Positions 47,201 through 59,243 are shown, counted from the first letter of the stretch. The stretch: DNA of 64,000 bases from Bactrocera neohumeralis (GCF_024586455.1 NC_065923.1:44958264-45022263), one strand, 5' to 3'. Numbers and translations are program-made. The notes: generated by a model not told the origin, from the letters alone.

Positions 47201-50200
47201 GATTTTTTGATACATACACAATATGCAATCGATATCAGGTAGCGTAAAAATATGAACTTCACATATTTATGCTAACTCGCCGTTTTGATGTTATTGGAGT
47301 TGTCATAGAGTTGTCGTATAGCCATAGCGACAGTGTATTTGGAGCAATTTCACAATCTTATATTAAGGTGTAGAATCGATTTTTTAGTACATACACATTA
47401 AGCAATCGATATCAAGATGCGTAAAAATATGAACTTTACATATTTATGCTAACTAGCCGTTTTGATGTTATTGGAATTGTCATAGAGTTGTCGTATAGCA
47501 ATAGCGACAGTGTATTTCGAACAATTTAACAATCCTAAATTAGGGCGTAGATTTGATTTTTTGGTACACACACATTATTCAATCGATATCAAGTTGCGTA
47601 AAAATATGAACTTTACATATTTAGGCTAACTAGCCGTTTTGATGTTATTGGAGTTGTCATAGAGTTGTCCTATAGCCATAACGACAGTGTATTTGGAGCA
47701 ATTTCACAATCTTATATTAAGGTGAAGAATCGATTTGTTAGTACATACACATTAAGCAATCGATATCAAGTTGCGTAAAAATATGAACTTTACATATTTA
47801 TGCTAACTAGCCGTTTTGATGTTATTGGAGTTGTCATAGAGTTGTCGTATAGCCATAGCGACAGTGTATTTGGAGCAATTTCACAATCTTATATTAAGGT
47901 GTAGAATCGATTTTTTAGTACATACACATCAAGCAATCGATATCAAGTTGCGTAAAAATATGAACTTTACATATTTATTCTAATTAGCCGTTTTGATGAT
48001 CTTGGAGTTGTCATAGAGTTGTCGTATAGCCATAGCGACAGTGTATTTGGAGCAATTTCACAATCTTATATTAAGGTGTAGAATCGATTTTTTAGTACAT
48101 ACACATTAAGCAATCGATATCAAGTTGCGTAAAAATATGAACATTACATATTTATGCTAACTAGCCGTTTTGATGTTATTGGAGTTGTCATAGAGTTGTC
48201 GTATAGCCATAACGACAGTGTATTTGGAGCAATTTCACAATCTTATATTAAGGTGTAGAATCGATTTTTTAGTACATACACATTAAGCAATCGATATCAA
48301 GTTGCGTAAAAATATGAACTTTACATATTTATGCTAATTAGCCGTTTTGATGTTATTGGAGTTGTCATAGAGTTGTCGTATAGCCATAGCGACAGTGTAT
48401 TTGGAGCAATTTCACAATCTTATATTAAGGTGTAGAATCGATTTTTTAGTACATACACATTAAGCAATCGATATCAAGATGCGTAAAAATATGAACTTTA
48501 CATATTTATGCTAATTAGCCGTTTTGCAGTTATTGGAGTGTCCATAGAGTTGTCGTATAGCCATAACGACAGTATATTTGGAGCAATTTCACAATCTTAT
48601 GTTACGCTGTAGAATCGATTTTTTGATACATACACATTAAGCAATTGTTATCAAATTTCGTAAAAATATGAACTTTAAATGTTTATGCTAACTAGCCGTT
48701 TTGATGTTATTGGAGTTGTCATAGAGTTGTCGTATAGCCATAACGACAGTGTATTTGGAGCAATTTCACAATCTTATATTAAGGTGTAGATTCGATTTTT
48801 TGATACATACATATTAAGCAATCGATATCAAGTTGCGTAGAAGTATGAACTTTACATATTTATGCTAACTAGCCGTTTTGATGTTATTGGAGTTGTCATA
48901 GAGTTGTCGTATAGCCATAACGACAGTGTATTTGGAACAATTTCACAATCTTATATTAAGGTTTGGAATAGATTTTTTAGTACATGCTCATTAAGCAATC
49001 GATATCAAGTTGCGTAAAAATATGAACTTTACATATTTATGCTAACATTTTGATGTTATTGGAGTTGTCATAAGTTGTCGCGACAGTTTTGATGTTATAT
49101 TAAGGTGTAGAATCGATTTTTTGATACATACACATTAAGCAATCGATATCAAGTTGCCTAAACATATGAACTTTACATTGTTATACTAATAAGCCGTTGT
49201 ATGTTATTGGAGTTGTCAGAGTGTATTTGGACAATGTTTTGGAGCAATCTTAATATTAAGGTGTAGAATCGATTTTTTAGTACATACACATTAAGCAATC
49301 GATATCAAGTTGCGTAAAAATATGAGCTTTACATATTTATGCTAACTAGCCGTTTTGATGTTATTGGAGTTGTCATAGAGTTGTCGTATAGCCATAGCGA
49401 CAGTGTATTTGGAGCAATTTCACAATCTTATATTAAGGTGTAGAATCGATTTTTTGATACACACACATTAAGCAATCGATATCAAGTTGCGTAAAAATAT
49501 GAACTTTACATATTTATGCTAACTAGCCGTTTTGATGTTATTGGAGTTGTCATAGAGTTGTCGTATAGCCATAACGACAGTGTATTTGGAGCAATTTCAC
49601 AATCTTATATTAAGGTGTAGAATCGATTTTTTTGTACATACACATTAAGCAATCGATATCAAGTTGCGTAAAAATATGAACTTTACATATTTATGCTAAT
49701 TAGCCGTTTTGATGATCTTGGAGTTGTCATAGAGTTGTCGTATAGCCATAGCGACAGTGTATTTGGAGCAATTTCACAATCTTATATTAAGGTGTAGAAT
49801 CGATTTTTTGGTACATGCGCATTAAGCAGTCTTTATCAAGTTGCGTAAAAATATGAACTTTACATATTTATGTGCTAACTAGCCGTTTTGATGTTATTGG
49901 AGTTGTCATAGAGTTGTCGTATAGTCATAGCGACAGTGTATTTGAAACAGCTTCACAATCTTAAATTAAGGTGTAGAATTGAATTTTTTGGTACATGCAC
50001 TTTAAGCAATCGATATCAAGTTGCGTAAAAATATGAACTTTACATATTTATGCTAACTAGCCGTTTTGATGTTATTGGAGTTGTCATAGAGTTGTCGTAT
50101 AGCAATAGCGACAGTGTATTTGGAACAATTTCACAATCTTAAAAAAGGTGTAGAATCGATTTTTGTACATTTATGCAATCGATATCAAGTTGCGTAAAAA

Positions 50201-53200
50201 TATGAACTTTACATATTTATGCTAACTAGCCGTTTTGATGTTATTGACAGTGTATTTGGATAGCATATTTCACAATTTGGAACAATTTCACAATCTTAAT
50301 TACGCTGTGGAATCGATTTTTTGATACATACACATTAAGCAATCGATATCAAGATGCGTAAAAATATGAACTTTACATATTTATGCTAATTAGCCGTTTT
50401 GATGTTATTGGAGTTGTCATAGAGTTGTCGTATAGCCATAACGACAGTGTATTTGGAGCAATTTCACAATCTTATATTAAGGTGTAGAATCGATTTTTTG
50501 ATACATACACATTAAGCAATCGATATCAAGTTGCGTAAAAATATGAACTTTACATATTTATGCTAATTAGCCGTTTTGATGTTATTGGAGTTGTCATAGA
50601 GTTGTCGTATAGCCATAGCGACAGTGTATTTGGAGCAATTTCACAATCTTATATTAAGGTGTAGAATTGATTTTTGATACATACACATTAAGCAATCGAT
50701 ATCAAGTTGCGTAAAAATATGAACTTTACATATTTATGCTAACTAGCCGTTTTGATGTTATTGGAGTTGTCATAGAGTTGTCCTACAGAAATAGCGACAG
50801 TGTATATGGAAACAACTTCACAATCTTATATTAAGGTGTAGAATCGAATTTTTTGGTACATACACATTAAGCAATCGATATCAAGATGCTTAAAATTATG
50901 AACTTTACATATTTCTGCTAACTAGCCGTTTTGATGTTTCACAATCTTATATTAAGGTGTAGAATTGATTTTTTGGTACATACACACATTAAGCAATCGA
51001 TATCAAGATGCGTAAAAATATGAACTTTACATATTTATGCTAATTAGCCGTTTTGATGTTATTGGAGTTGTCATAGAGTTGTCGTATAGCCATAACGACA
51101 GTGTATTTGGAGAAATTTCACAATCTTATATTAACGTGTAGAATCGATTTTTTTGATACATACACATTAAGCAATCGATATCAAGTTGCGTAAAAATATG
51201 AACTTTACATATTTATGCTAATTAGCCGTTTTGATGTTATTGGAGTTGTCCATAGAGTTGTCGTATAGCCATAACGACAGTGTATTTGGAGCAATTTCAC
51301 AATCTTATATTTAAGGTGTAGAATCGATTTTTGGATACATACACATTAAGCAATCAATATCAAGTTGCGTAAAAATATGAACTTTACATATTTATGCTAA
51401 CTCGCCGTTTTGATGTTATTGGAGTTGTCATAGAGTTGTCGTATAGCCATAGCGACAGTGTATTTGGAGCAATTTCACAATCTTATATTAAGGTGTAGAA
51501 TTGATTTTTTGATACATACACATTAAGCAATCGATATCAAGTTGCGTAAAAATATGAACTTTACATATTTATGCTAACTAGCCGTTTTGATGTTATTGGA
51601 GTTGTCATAGAGTTGTCGTATAGCCATAACGACAGTGTATTTGGAGCAATTTCACAATCTTATATTAAGGTGTAGAATCGATTTTTTGTACATACACGTT
51701 AAGCAATCGATATCAAGATGCGTAAAAATATGAACTTTACATATTTATGCTAACTCGCCGTTTTGATGTTATTGGAGTTGTCATAGAGTTGTCGTATAGC
51801 CATAGCGACAGTTGTATTTGGAGCAATTTCACAATCTTATATTAAGGTGTAGAATCGATTTTTTAGGACATACACATTAAGCAATCGATATCAAGATGCG
51901 TAAAAATATGAACTTTACATATTTCTGTTAATTAGCCGTTTTGATGTTATTGGAGTTGTCATAGAGTTGTCGTATAGCCATAGCGACAGTGTATTTGGAA
52001 CAATTTCAAAATCTTAAATTAAGGTGTAGAATCGATTTTTTTGATACATACACATTAAGCAATCGATATCAAGTTGCGTAAAAATATGAACTTTACATAT
52101 TTATGCTAATTAGCCGTTTTGATGTTATTGGAGTTGTCATAGAGTTGTCGTATAGCCATAACGACAGTGTATTTGGAACAATTTCACAATCTTATATTAA
52201 GGTGTAGAATCGATTTTTTGTACATACACATTAAGCAATCGATATCAAGTTGCGTAAAAATATGAACTTTACATATTTATGCTAATTAGCCGTTTTGATG
52301 TTATTGGAGTTGTCATAGAGTTGTCGTATAGCCATAGCGACAGTGTATTTGGAGCAATTTCACAATCTTATATTAAGGTGTAGAATTGATTTTTTAGTAC
52401 ATACACATTAAGCAATCGATATCAAGTTGCGTAAAAATATGAACTTTACATATTTATGCTAACTAGCCGTTTTGATGTTATTGGAGTTGTCATAGAGTTG
52501 TCCTATAGCCATAGCGACAGTGTATTTTGAGCAATTTCACAATCTTATATTAAGGTGTAGAATCGATTTTTGAGTACATACACATTAAGCAATCGATATC
52601 ACATTGCATAAAAATATGAACTTTACATATTTATGCTAATTAGCCGTTTTGATGTTATTGAGTTTTCATAGAGTTGTCCTATAGCCATAGCGACAGTGTA
52701 TTTGGAGCAATTTCGCAATCTTATATTAAGGTGTAGAATCGATTTTTTGGTACATACACATTAAGCAATCGATATCAAGTTGCGTAAAAATATGAACTTT
52801 ACATATTTATGCTAACTAGCCGTTTTGATGTTATTGGAGTTGTCATAGAGTTGTCCTATAGCCATAACGACAGTGTATTTGGAACAATTTCACAATCTTA
52901 ATTAAGGTGTAGAATCGATTTTTTGTACATACACATTAAGCAATCGATATCAAGTTGCGTAAAAATATGAACTTTACATATTTATGCTAATTAGCCGTTT
53001 TGATGTTATTGGAGTTGTCATAGAGTTGTCCTAGCCATAACGACAGTGTATTTGGAGCAATTTCACAATCTTAAATTAAGGTGTAGAGTCGATTTTTTAG
53101 TATACAGACATTAAAAAATCGATATCAAGTTGCGCAAAAATATTATCTTTACATATTTATGCTAATTAGCCGTTTTGATGTTATTGGAGTTGTCATAGAG

Positions 53201-53813
53201 TTGTCGTATAGCCATAACGACAGTGTATTTGGAGCAATTTCGCAATCTTATATTAAGGTGTAGAACCGATTTTTTGATACATACACATTAAGCAATCGAT
53301 ATCAAGTTGCGTAAAAATATGAACTTTACATATTTTTGCTAATTAGCCGTTTTGATGTTATTGGAGCTGTCATAGAGTTGTCCTATAGCAATAGCGACAG
53401 TGTATTGGAACAATTTCACAATCCTATATTAAGGTGTAGAATCGATTTTTTAGTACATACACATTAAGCAATCGATATCAAGATGCGTAAAAATATGAAC
53501 TTTTCATATTTCTGTTAATTAGCCGTTTTGATGTTATTGGAGTTGTCATAGAGTTGTCGATATAGCCATAGCGACAGTGTATTTGGAGCAAAAATATTAA
53601 GGTGTAGAACTTTTTTTTTAGTACATAAATCGATATCAGCAAAATATGAACTTTACATATTTATGCTAATTTAGCGTTTTGATGTTATTGGAGCTTTCAT
53701 AGAGTTGTCGTATAGCCATAACGACAGTGTATTTGGAGAAATTTCACAATCTTATATTAAGGTGTAGAATCGATTTTTTGGTACATACACATTAAGCGAT
53801 TGATATCAAGTTG

Positions 53814-53913
53814 NNNNNNNNNNNNNNNNNNNNNNNNNNNNNNNNNNNNNNNNNNNNNNNNNNNNNNNNNNNNNNNNNNNNNNNNNNNNNNNNNNNNNNN
53901 NNNNNNNNNNNNN
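53814..53913. other. 100-N assembly gap
   Basis: Exactly 100 unknown bases, the usual placeholder for a scaffold join of unknown length. Satellite lies on the left and unrelated sequence on the right. Confidence 0.98.
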
Positions 53914-54556
53914 AAGGTGACCTTAACTTTTATAATTATTTTTTTACTTATTTTTTTGTAATACAATAAAATAACTTCACTGTTTATTTAATTTCGTTGA
54001 ATATCTCTGTTTTTGTTGCTTTTACGCACTTTGAGTATTCAGAAATGTTTATAATTTGTATAAATTGAGGTGTTCTTTAATAGTCTTCACATTTTTTTAT
54101 TTTTAAATTTTATGTGTGTATATTTTTATTATTCATAGCACTTTTCGCACTGAAAATCTCGTTTTTTTTCTTTTTTTTTTTAAAGTATTTAACTACTTTA
54201 CATAAAAATAAAAATTTAACTTTTTATTTTCTAGCGTTTTAAGTTCGCGTCCGACTGCGCCAATAACAAGTCCGTTCTTTTCGAATGTAACTTTATTAAT
54301 TAATTACAATTTCCAATCCTTACAGCTAGGAAGTTAACATAATGTATTTGAGCTTAAAACTAATGAGTGCAAATGTTTATTGTTGTTGTTATTATTTAAG
54401 AGAAAGAGAGAATTTAGTTTAAGGAAAGATCAATTAGCAAGTATGGAAATTATGAAATGAGAAAAGAGATATGAGAGGATAAGTAAGACAGGTAAAGAAA
54501 GAATGAAGAAGGAAGTGTATGTTGTTGGTAGTGGGAGTATTGGTATATGACTATAT
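53914..54556 (-). mobile_element. probable gypsy-type LTR element remnant (leader, PBS and LTR end)
   Basis: On the minus strand the order is a candidate LTR end with AATAAA (54297-54292), then a primer-binding site at 54262-54246, then an AT-rich leader running into the gap. No gag or pol is visible, because the interior would lie in or beyond the gap. The left boundary of the LTR was not found; it may include the 234-bp repeat at 54557. Confidence 0.45.
54246..54262 (-). promoter_or_regulatory. candidate tRNA-Ser-type primer-binding site
   Basis: Minus strand TGGCGCAGTCGGACGCG. TGGCGCAGTCGG matches the 3' end of insect tRNA-Ser used as primer by 17.6/297-type gypsy elements. Confidence 0.5.
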
Positions 54557-54790
54557 ACATATGTGTAGCTTTCATAAATAATTGGGTATGAAAAAGCTCT
54601 GTGCAATGGGTGCCGCGCGAGCTCACTATTGATAAGAAAAAACGCGAGGTTTTTGCTTCCGCATCCAGCGTATTCTTCAGATCTGGCCCCTAGCAATTAT
54701 TTCCTGTTCTTAGATTTCAAAAGACCGCTCACTGGGTTATAACGTTGTTGAAAATTAAAATGAAAAACAAAATTTCTGAGATGTATTATT
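54557..54790. repeat. 234-bp direct repeat, right copy
   Basis: Gap-free match to 28238-28471. After GATGTATTATT the flank differs from the left copy. The minus-strand frame (LGARSEEYAGCGSKNLAFFL) stays open past the repeat into the LTR-like sequence, but no known domain is evident. Confidence 0.9.
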
Positions 54791-56562
54791 AAAATTCGGT
54801 GAAAATGTTTAGCTTTTTTCATAAGGGAGTGAAATTAGGTCAAACTTTCCCTTTGCTCGATCAATACTTATGTAGGTTGCTTAATGAACCTTAGAGAACG
54901 TTTTTTTCGCCTAAAATGGCTCAACTCGAGTAAATACTAATTTCCATATTACTAATATAAGAAGGTCACCCGGCAGACTAAACTCCTTAAGCATTGGTGA
55001 TGGTACCTTAGTGAAACTCAGGGAAAAAATTTTATAGATTTTTAAACTTCCTATTGGCTCTATAATATATTAGTATATCAGTCAATATGTAAGGCATCTG
55101 AGTGACATGAAGAGTATGTATAATATTTGATATGCTTCCACAGTTTGTTTCAGAAAATGTTTAAAATCGATCCGCAAACCACACAAGCTCTCATATAAAA
55201 CATATAATGATTTTCGTTATTACATACATCATATTTTCATGAATATTTCGATCAGTCTGTAAAGTTATCTTCACAAGATTACGTAGAAATATACCTTTGG
55301 GTAGAAGTCAGTAATACCCAAAGTTACTGCAATCAGCACAAACCTCCCCTTTGTCGGTCAGTCGCTAAGCTATCTTCATGAAATTGCTTTCAAACTTATT
55401 ATCGAGTATATTTGAGTAATGAATATAAAAATGTCTGGAAACACGTAAGCAATAAATTTAACTTTCCATTCGATTTAAGACCGTTCATGTGCGTAAAATA
55501 TGTGATATTTCTATCATAAATACCTGTAGCTTTTATATACATATTTCAGACAAGAAAAATAAAGTTGTGAAAATGAGTTTACTACTTATTATTTACAAAA
55601 ATTGCTTGTAAACACTTTTTAGTTTTGCTAGTATTTCCACGCCTTTGAACTTTGCAAATTTTGAAAATATAAAATGTTTGATTAATGGTAAAATTATTAG
55701 GATATTTCAAATATTTCAACCAATCTCAATTCCAAGAATATTTGATGTTAAAATATGCCCGAACGACTTTGTTACATGCTTAAAATATAGATTTACTTAG
55801 AAATGTACTTATTTCTGTGTGGTGGAAATACATAGGTTGGAACAAGCATGGTATTTCGCTAGCTCTCATTCAACGCAACATTTAGTAAGAAAATTGCTTA
55901 GCACGCGCAAATGTAAAAATGGGCGCCACACATTGCCGGCAAAGGCATTTACCGCAGTGCAATTTGTGCATTGTAAGTGTATGACTTCAAAATGCGCAAA
56001 TTTCGCAAGCGTATGAAATTCCATGCACTTTCTTCAATGAGTTATTTACCTTCGGCAAATATAATATTTAAAGTAAATTACAACAGGCAATCAAGTCGCT
56101 TCCTCAAGTCAGTGTATGCCTCTGCATTGAAGTGTGCTTGCGGTTCCATTTACGTGTGATAACTATATGAATACACTAAAATGCATAACCTAATGAGATA
56201 GCCATTTTGATAAGGAGTTGCTAAGTGCAATAAGCATGGATAATATCATATACATATGAAATCACCGGTAAATATTTCATTTCCTGTGCTACTACACCAC
56301 TATTGTTTACAAAATTGTACGCTGCTGAAAAAATTCCGAATTATGCAATCAAATGTTGAAAATTCAACTCAATTAACTGCATAGGAATGTAGTTAATTGA
56401 AATTTACGAATGAATATTAAGAAGGGAGTAATGTAAGAGGTTGTGCGTTCATTTTCAACCAGTCACTTTACACCGTGTTATGAAACGTATATTGAAAGAG
56501 AAAAAATAATATATTGGTTTCGTAAATCGTAAAACATGTATTTTCTCTAATTATTTAATTCT
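54791..56562. other. intergenic DNA, nothing identified
   Basis: AT-rich. Short plus frames (55819-56016, 55977-56159) lack domains. 55250-55400 has the feel of an old interspersed repeat but could not be matched within the window. Confidence 0.4.
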
Positions 56563-57310
56563 TCTTCTTCTTAATTGGCGTAGACACCGCTTACGCGATT
56601 ATAGCCGAGTTAACAACAGCGCGCCAGTCGTTTCTTCTTTTCGCTACGTGGCGCCAATTGGATATTCCAAGCGTAGCCAGGTCCCTCTCCACCTGGTCCT
56701 TCCAACGGAGTGGAGGTCTTCCTCTTCCTCTGCTTCCTCCGGCAGGTACTGCGTCGAATACTTTCAGAATTGGAGTGTTTTCGTCCATTCGGATAACATG
56801 ACCTAGCCAACGTAGCCGCTGTCTTTTAATTCGCTAAACTATGTAAATGTAGTCATATCTCATTCAGCTCACCGTTCCATTGAATGCGATATTCGCCGTG
56901 GCCAACGCGCAAAAAATGGACCATAAATCTTTCGCAGAACTTTCCTCTCGAAAACTCGCAATGTCGACTCATCAGTTGTTGACATCGGCCAAGCCTCTGC
57001 ACCATATAGCAGGACGGGATTTATGAGTGACTTATAGAGTTTGGTTTTTGTTTGTCGAGAGGGACTTTGCTTCTCAATTGCCTAATCAGTCCGAAGTCAC
57101 ACCCGTTGCCAAGAGTTATCCTGCGTTGGATTTCCAGGCTGACATTGTTGGTGGTGTTTACGCTGGTTCCAAGATAGGCGAAATTATCTACAACTTCAAA
57201 GTTATGACTGTCAACAGTGACGTGAGTGCCAAGTCGTGAGTACGACGACTGTTTGTTTAATAACAGGAGATATTTCGTCTTGTCCTCGTTCACTGCCAGA
57301 CCCATTTCTT
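56563..57310 (-). mobile_element. LINE copy D, 3' segment
   Basis: Begins with the complete 3' terminus (TTCTTCTTCTTAATTGGCG, then GTAGACACCGCTTACGCG) and runs to the RT region just beyond LAVNEDKTKYLLLLNKQSS (matching 29105 of copy C). The tail (MDENTPILKVFDAVPAGGSR, RGRPPLRWKDQVERDLA) is well kept. At 57310 the minus-strand match stops and the 5' end of the same element appears in the opposite orientation. Confidence 0.88.
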
Positions 57311-57573
57311 TTTGGAGGATGGAGTCATGTGTAGAAGTTCACGCAAGTGAGGAAATTTCTCTGATCGCCATTCACTTGGGAGTGGCCAGAAACGATTCTT
57401 TTACATATGACTCAAGCAGCTCACGGCTTCCGGTCTTTGACCAAGTATCCTCTGGGTAGCCCAAGAACATGCGTTCGAAGGCGAGCTAAAGTAAGAAGGC
57501 GAAACATCGCCTGCATAGGGTTGTGGGCTGAGTTTGGGACCCGCCAGGTAAAAAAAACACTCCAATGAAAAAG
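57311..57573 (+). mobile_element. LINE copy D, inverted 5' segment
   Basis: TTTGGAGGATGGAGTCATGT through CATTCACTTGGGAGTGGCC and GGACCCGCCA is the reverse complement of 31368-31630 in copy C. Orientation is opposite to the adjoining 3' segment, with everything between (endonuclease and most of RT) missing. Confidence 0.9.
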
Positions 57574-57639
57574 CAACAAACGGTGGCAAATCGGTTCATG
57601 TAAACTTTACAAATAAAAGAATCACTTATCAACCTATAA

Positions 57640-58120
57640 GTATTCTAGATACCTGCAAATACAGACAAATATCTTGGCATTATGCTCGGTGCTAGATTAC
57701 GTTGGAAAGAGCCTATTAAAATAAAAAGGACTGAACTAACTCTGACATTGTAGGAATTGAAATAGCTAATTGAGTGAAGGTCAAACTTGTTCATACAGAA
57801 CAAATTATTTCTCTATAAATAAATAATCAAGCCGGTATGGTCATATGGCGCGCAACTGTGGGGATGTTCCAATGAAAGCAGTATTAATATTATATGCAAG
57901 GAGTTAAGAGGCATTGTAAATGCCCCTTTGAACTGCAGAAATGCTCATATTCATCGAGACCTAAGGGTGAATACAGTCGCCGAAGAAATAAGGAGTCAGA
58001 CAGATGCGCACAACAAAAGGCTTATTGCACATGAGAACGAGGAGGCAAGAAATCTTCGAAAGAAACCACATAGTTAAGTTTTAAACTTAAATAAAAAGGA
58101 ATTAATTATATACAAAAAAA
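57640..58120 (+). pseudogene. jockey-type LINE, reverse transcriptase C-terminal fragment
   Basis: Plus-strand pieces: ANTDKYLGIMLGARLRWKEP (family KYLG-x3-D-x-R-L-x-W), then KPVWSYGAQLWGCSNESSIN (family KPIWTYGIQLWG), NAPLNCRNAHIHRDLRVNTV and AEEIRSQTDAHNKRLIAHEN. This is the thumb and C-terminal region of jockey-clade proteins. In-frame stops lie between the first two blocks. A run of A-rich sequence follows at about 58085-58125, consistent with a 3' tail. Distinct from the RTE-like family here. Confidence 0.82.
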
Positions 58121-58179
58121 TAGGATAAGTCAAATACACGTTAGTTCAGAAAACGTAATTACATCAAAAAAATTGATCA

Positions 58180-58380
58180 GGGGGCGGATTTTGGTATGAC
58201 GGCATCATCGTTGCTTATTTCGATAGAAATGCGGCAATAAATGCCGTTACTATCAACAGCGCGAAGACCGATTTTTTTTTACCGGAATAGCATGAAAACG
58301 ATGTGCACGATCTCTATTTCAAAAAAAGCGGTGTCGAGAAATGGCCCAGTAAAATAGCCGCCAAGATCATATGATTTAAC
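58180..58380 (+). pseudogene. IS630-like transposase fragment
   Basis: Plus frame: FWYDGIIVAYFDRNAAINAV, TINSAKTDFFLPE (family GGIIGPYFF, VTVNGDRYR, DFFLPEL), then after a stop DVHDLYFKKSGV (family DLWFQQDGA). The second catalytic Asp position is lost. It lies between the jockey fragment and a mariner derivative. Confidence 0.65.
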
Positions 58381-58387
58381 GCCTCTA

Positions 58388-59241
58388 CAATATACGTTCC
58401 AAAGTAAACAGGACTTTTTGAATCTAGCGCCCTCTGGTGGCGCACTCTATATGTCGACTGGTGCGTTAGAATCTGCTGTCTTTACCGATTGTCCGGTGAC
58501 ATTTTCATGACATTTTCTTGACATTTCATTGATTGGAAGTAAAGTTATTTCTTTTTAACCGACAGTATGTTTGTGTTATCGGTGCGAAAATAAGCTTCGA
58601 ACAAAGAGCCAACATAAAATTTTGTTTAAAATTGGTAACACTTTTAGTTAAAAAGTTTCAATTGAAGAAACAGGTTTAAGGCGATGATTGACTATCCCGT
58701 AGCTGAGTGAACGAGTGGTTTCAACCTTTGCAGAGTGGTCGTGAGGACATAAATGACGATCAATATGTGGGCCAATCAAAATCCGTGATCACCGGAATTT
58801 CCATCGAAACTGTGCGTGAATTCATAAAAAATCAGCAGAAGTCATCACTAAAATTCATGGAAATGAAATCAAACATTTCCAAAACATCGATTTATCGCAT
58901 TTTGACCGAACATTTGGGCTTACGAAAGATGGAGATTGACTGGATATCATTAAAGAGGTCATTTGACCAAAAATCACATTTTAACCATTGACCACTCCCC
59001 GTATTCACCTGATACGGCAGCGTGCGACTTCTTTCTTTTCGGAGAAATGCATTTGCCATGAAAGGAAAGCGTTATGTAGATGTTGTGGCCATACAAAAGG
59101 CTTGCACTGGCATTTTGGCGGCCATATCGCCCAACGAGCTAAAGCACTCGTTCGACATGCTTTTGGACCGTGCAAAAAGCTGTATTGAAGCAGAAGGAGG
59201 CTATTTTGAATAAAGTCCTCTTTACTTTGAAAGGCACCTTG
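58388..59241 (+). mobile_element. mariner deletion derivative, copy 2
   Basis: Ends CAATATACGTTCCAAAGTAA (left) and CAAGGTGCCTTTCAAAGTAA (right, reverse complement), flanked by TA (58386-58387, 59242-59243). 854 bp. It shares its internal junction with copy 1 at 11528-12417 and adds a 30-base block CTAGCGCCCTCTGGTGGCGC after the left end. Confidence 0.87.
58590..59213 (+). pseudogene. mariner transposase with catalytic core deleted, start lost
   Basis: The start codon position holds ATA instead of the ATG of copy 1. Readable blocks are FEQRANIKFC, then LQSGREDINDDQYVGQSKSV, then SIYRILTEHLGLRKM. After that the junction (TCATTAAAGAGGT to TTTGACC) leads to KNHIL-type sequence, an HSPYSPDTAACDFF-like block (58995-59035, shifted frame) and MKGKRYVDVVAIQKACTGIL, AKSCIEAEGGYFE. 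Confidence 0.82.
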
Positions 59242-59243
59242 TA

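Larger units (their letters stand above)
31631..53813. repeat. satellite array, 177-bp monomer, about 120 head-to-tail copies
   Basis: All monomers face one way. Measured between identical points at 45361, 45538 and 45715, the period is exactly 177 bases. Fixed blocks per monomer include TTGGAGTTGTCATAGAGTTG, AGCGACAGTGTATTTGGAGC, AATTTCACAATCTTATATTA, AAGGTGTAGAATCGATTTTT, AAGCAATCGATATCAAGTTG and CTAGCCGTTTTGATGTTATT. Each unit has two ATCGAT sites and one GATATC. Copies in 45.2-47.2 kb are the most alike; those near 31.7-34.5 kb are more varied. The array is broken by one transposon (32739-33672) and several scrambled patches, and ends at a sequence gap, so the true length is unknown. No function is visible; centromeric or heterochromatic satellite is inference. 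Confidence 0.97.

Noticed and set aside
31631..53813. Regularly spaced repeat as a CRISPR array
   Set aside because: There are no unique spacers: the whole 177-bp unit repeats, and the context is eukaryotic.
53757..53966. Open frame spanning the N gap
   Set aside because: It exists only because unknown bases are read through.
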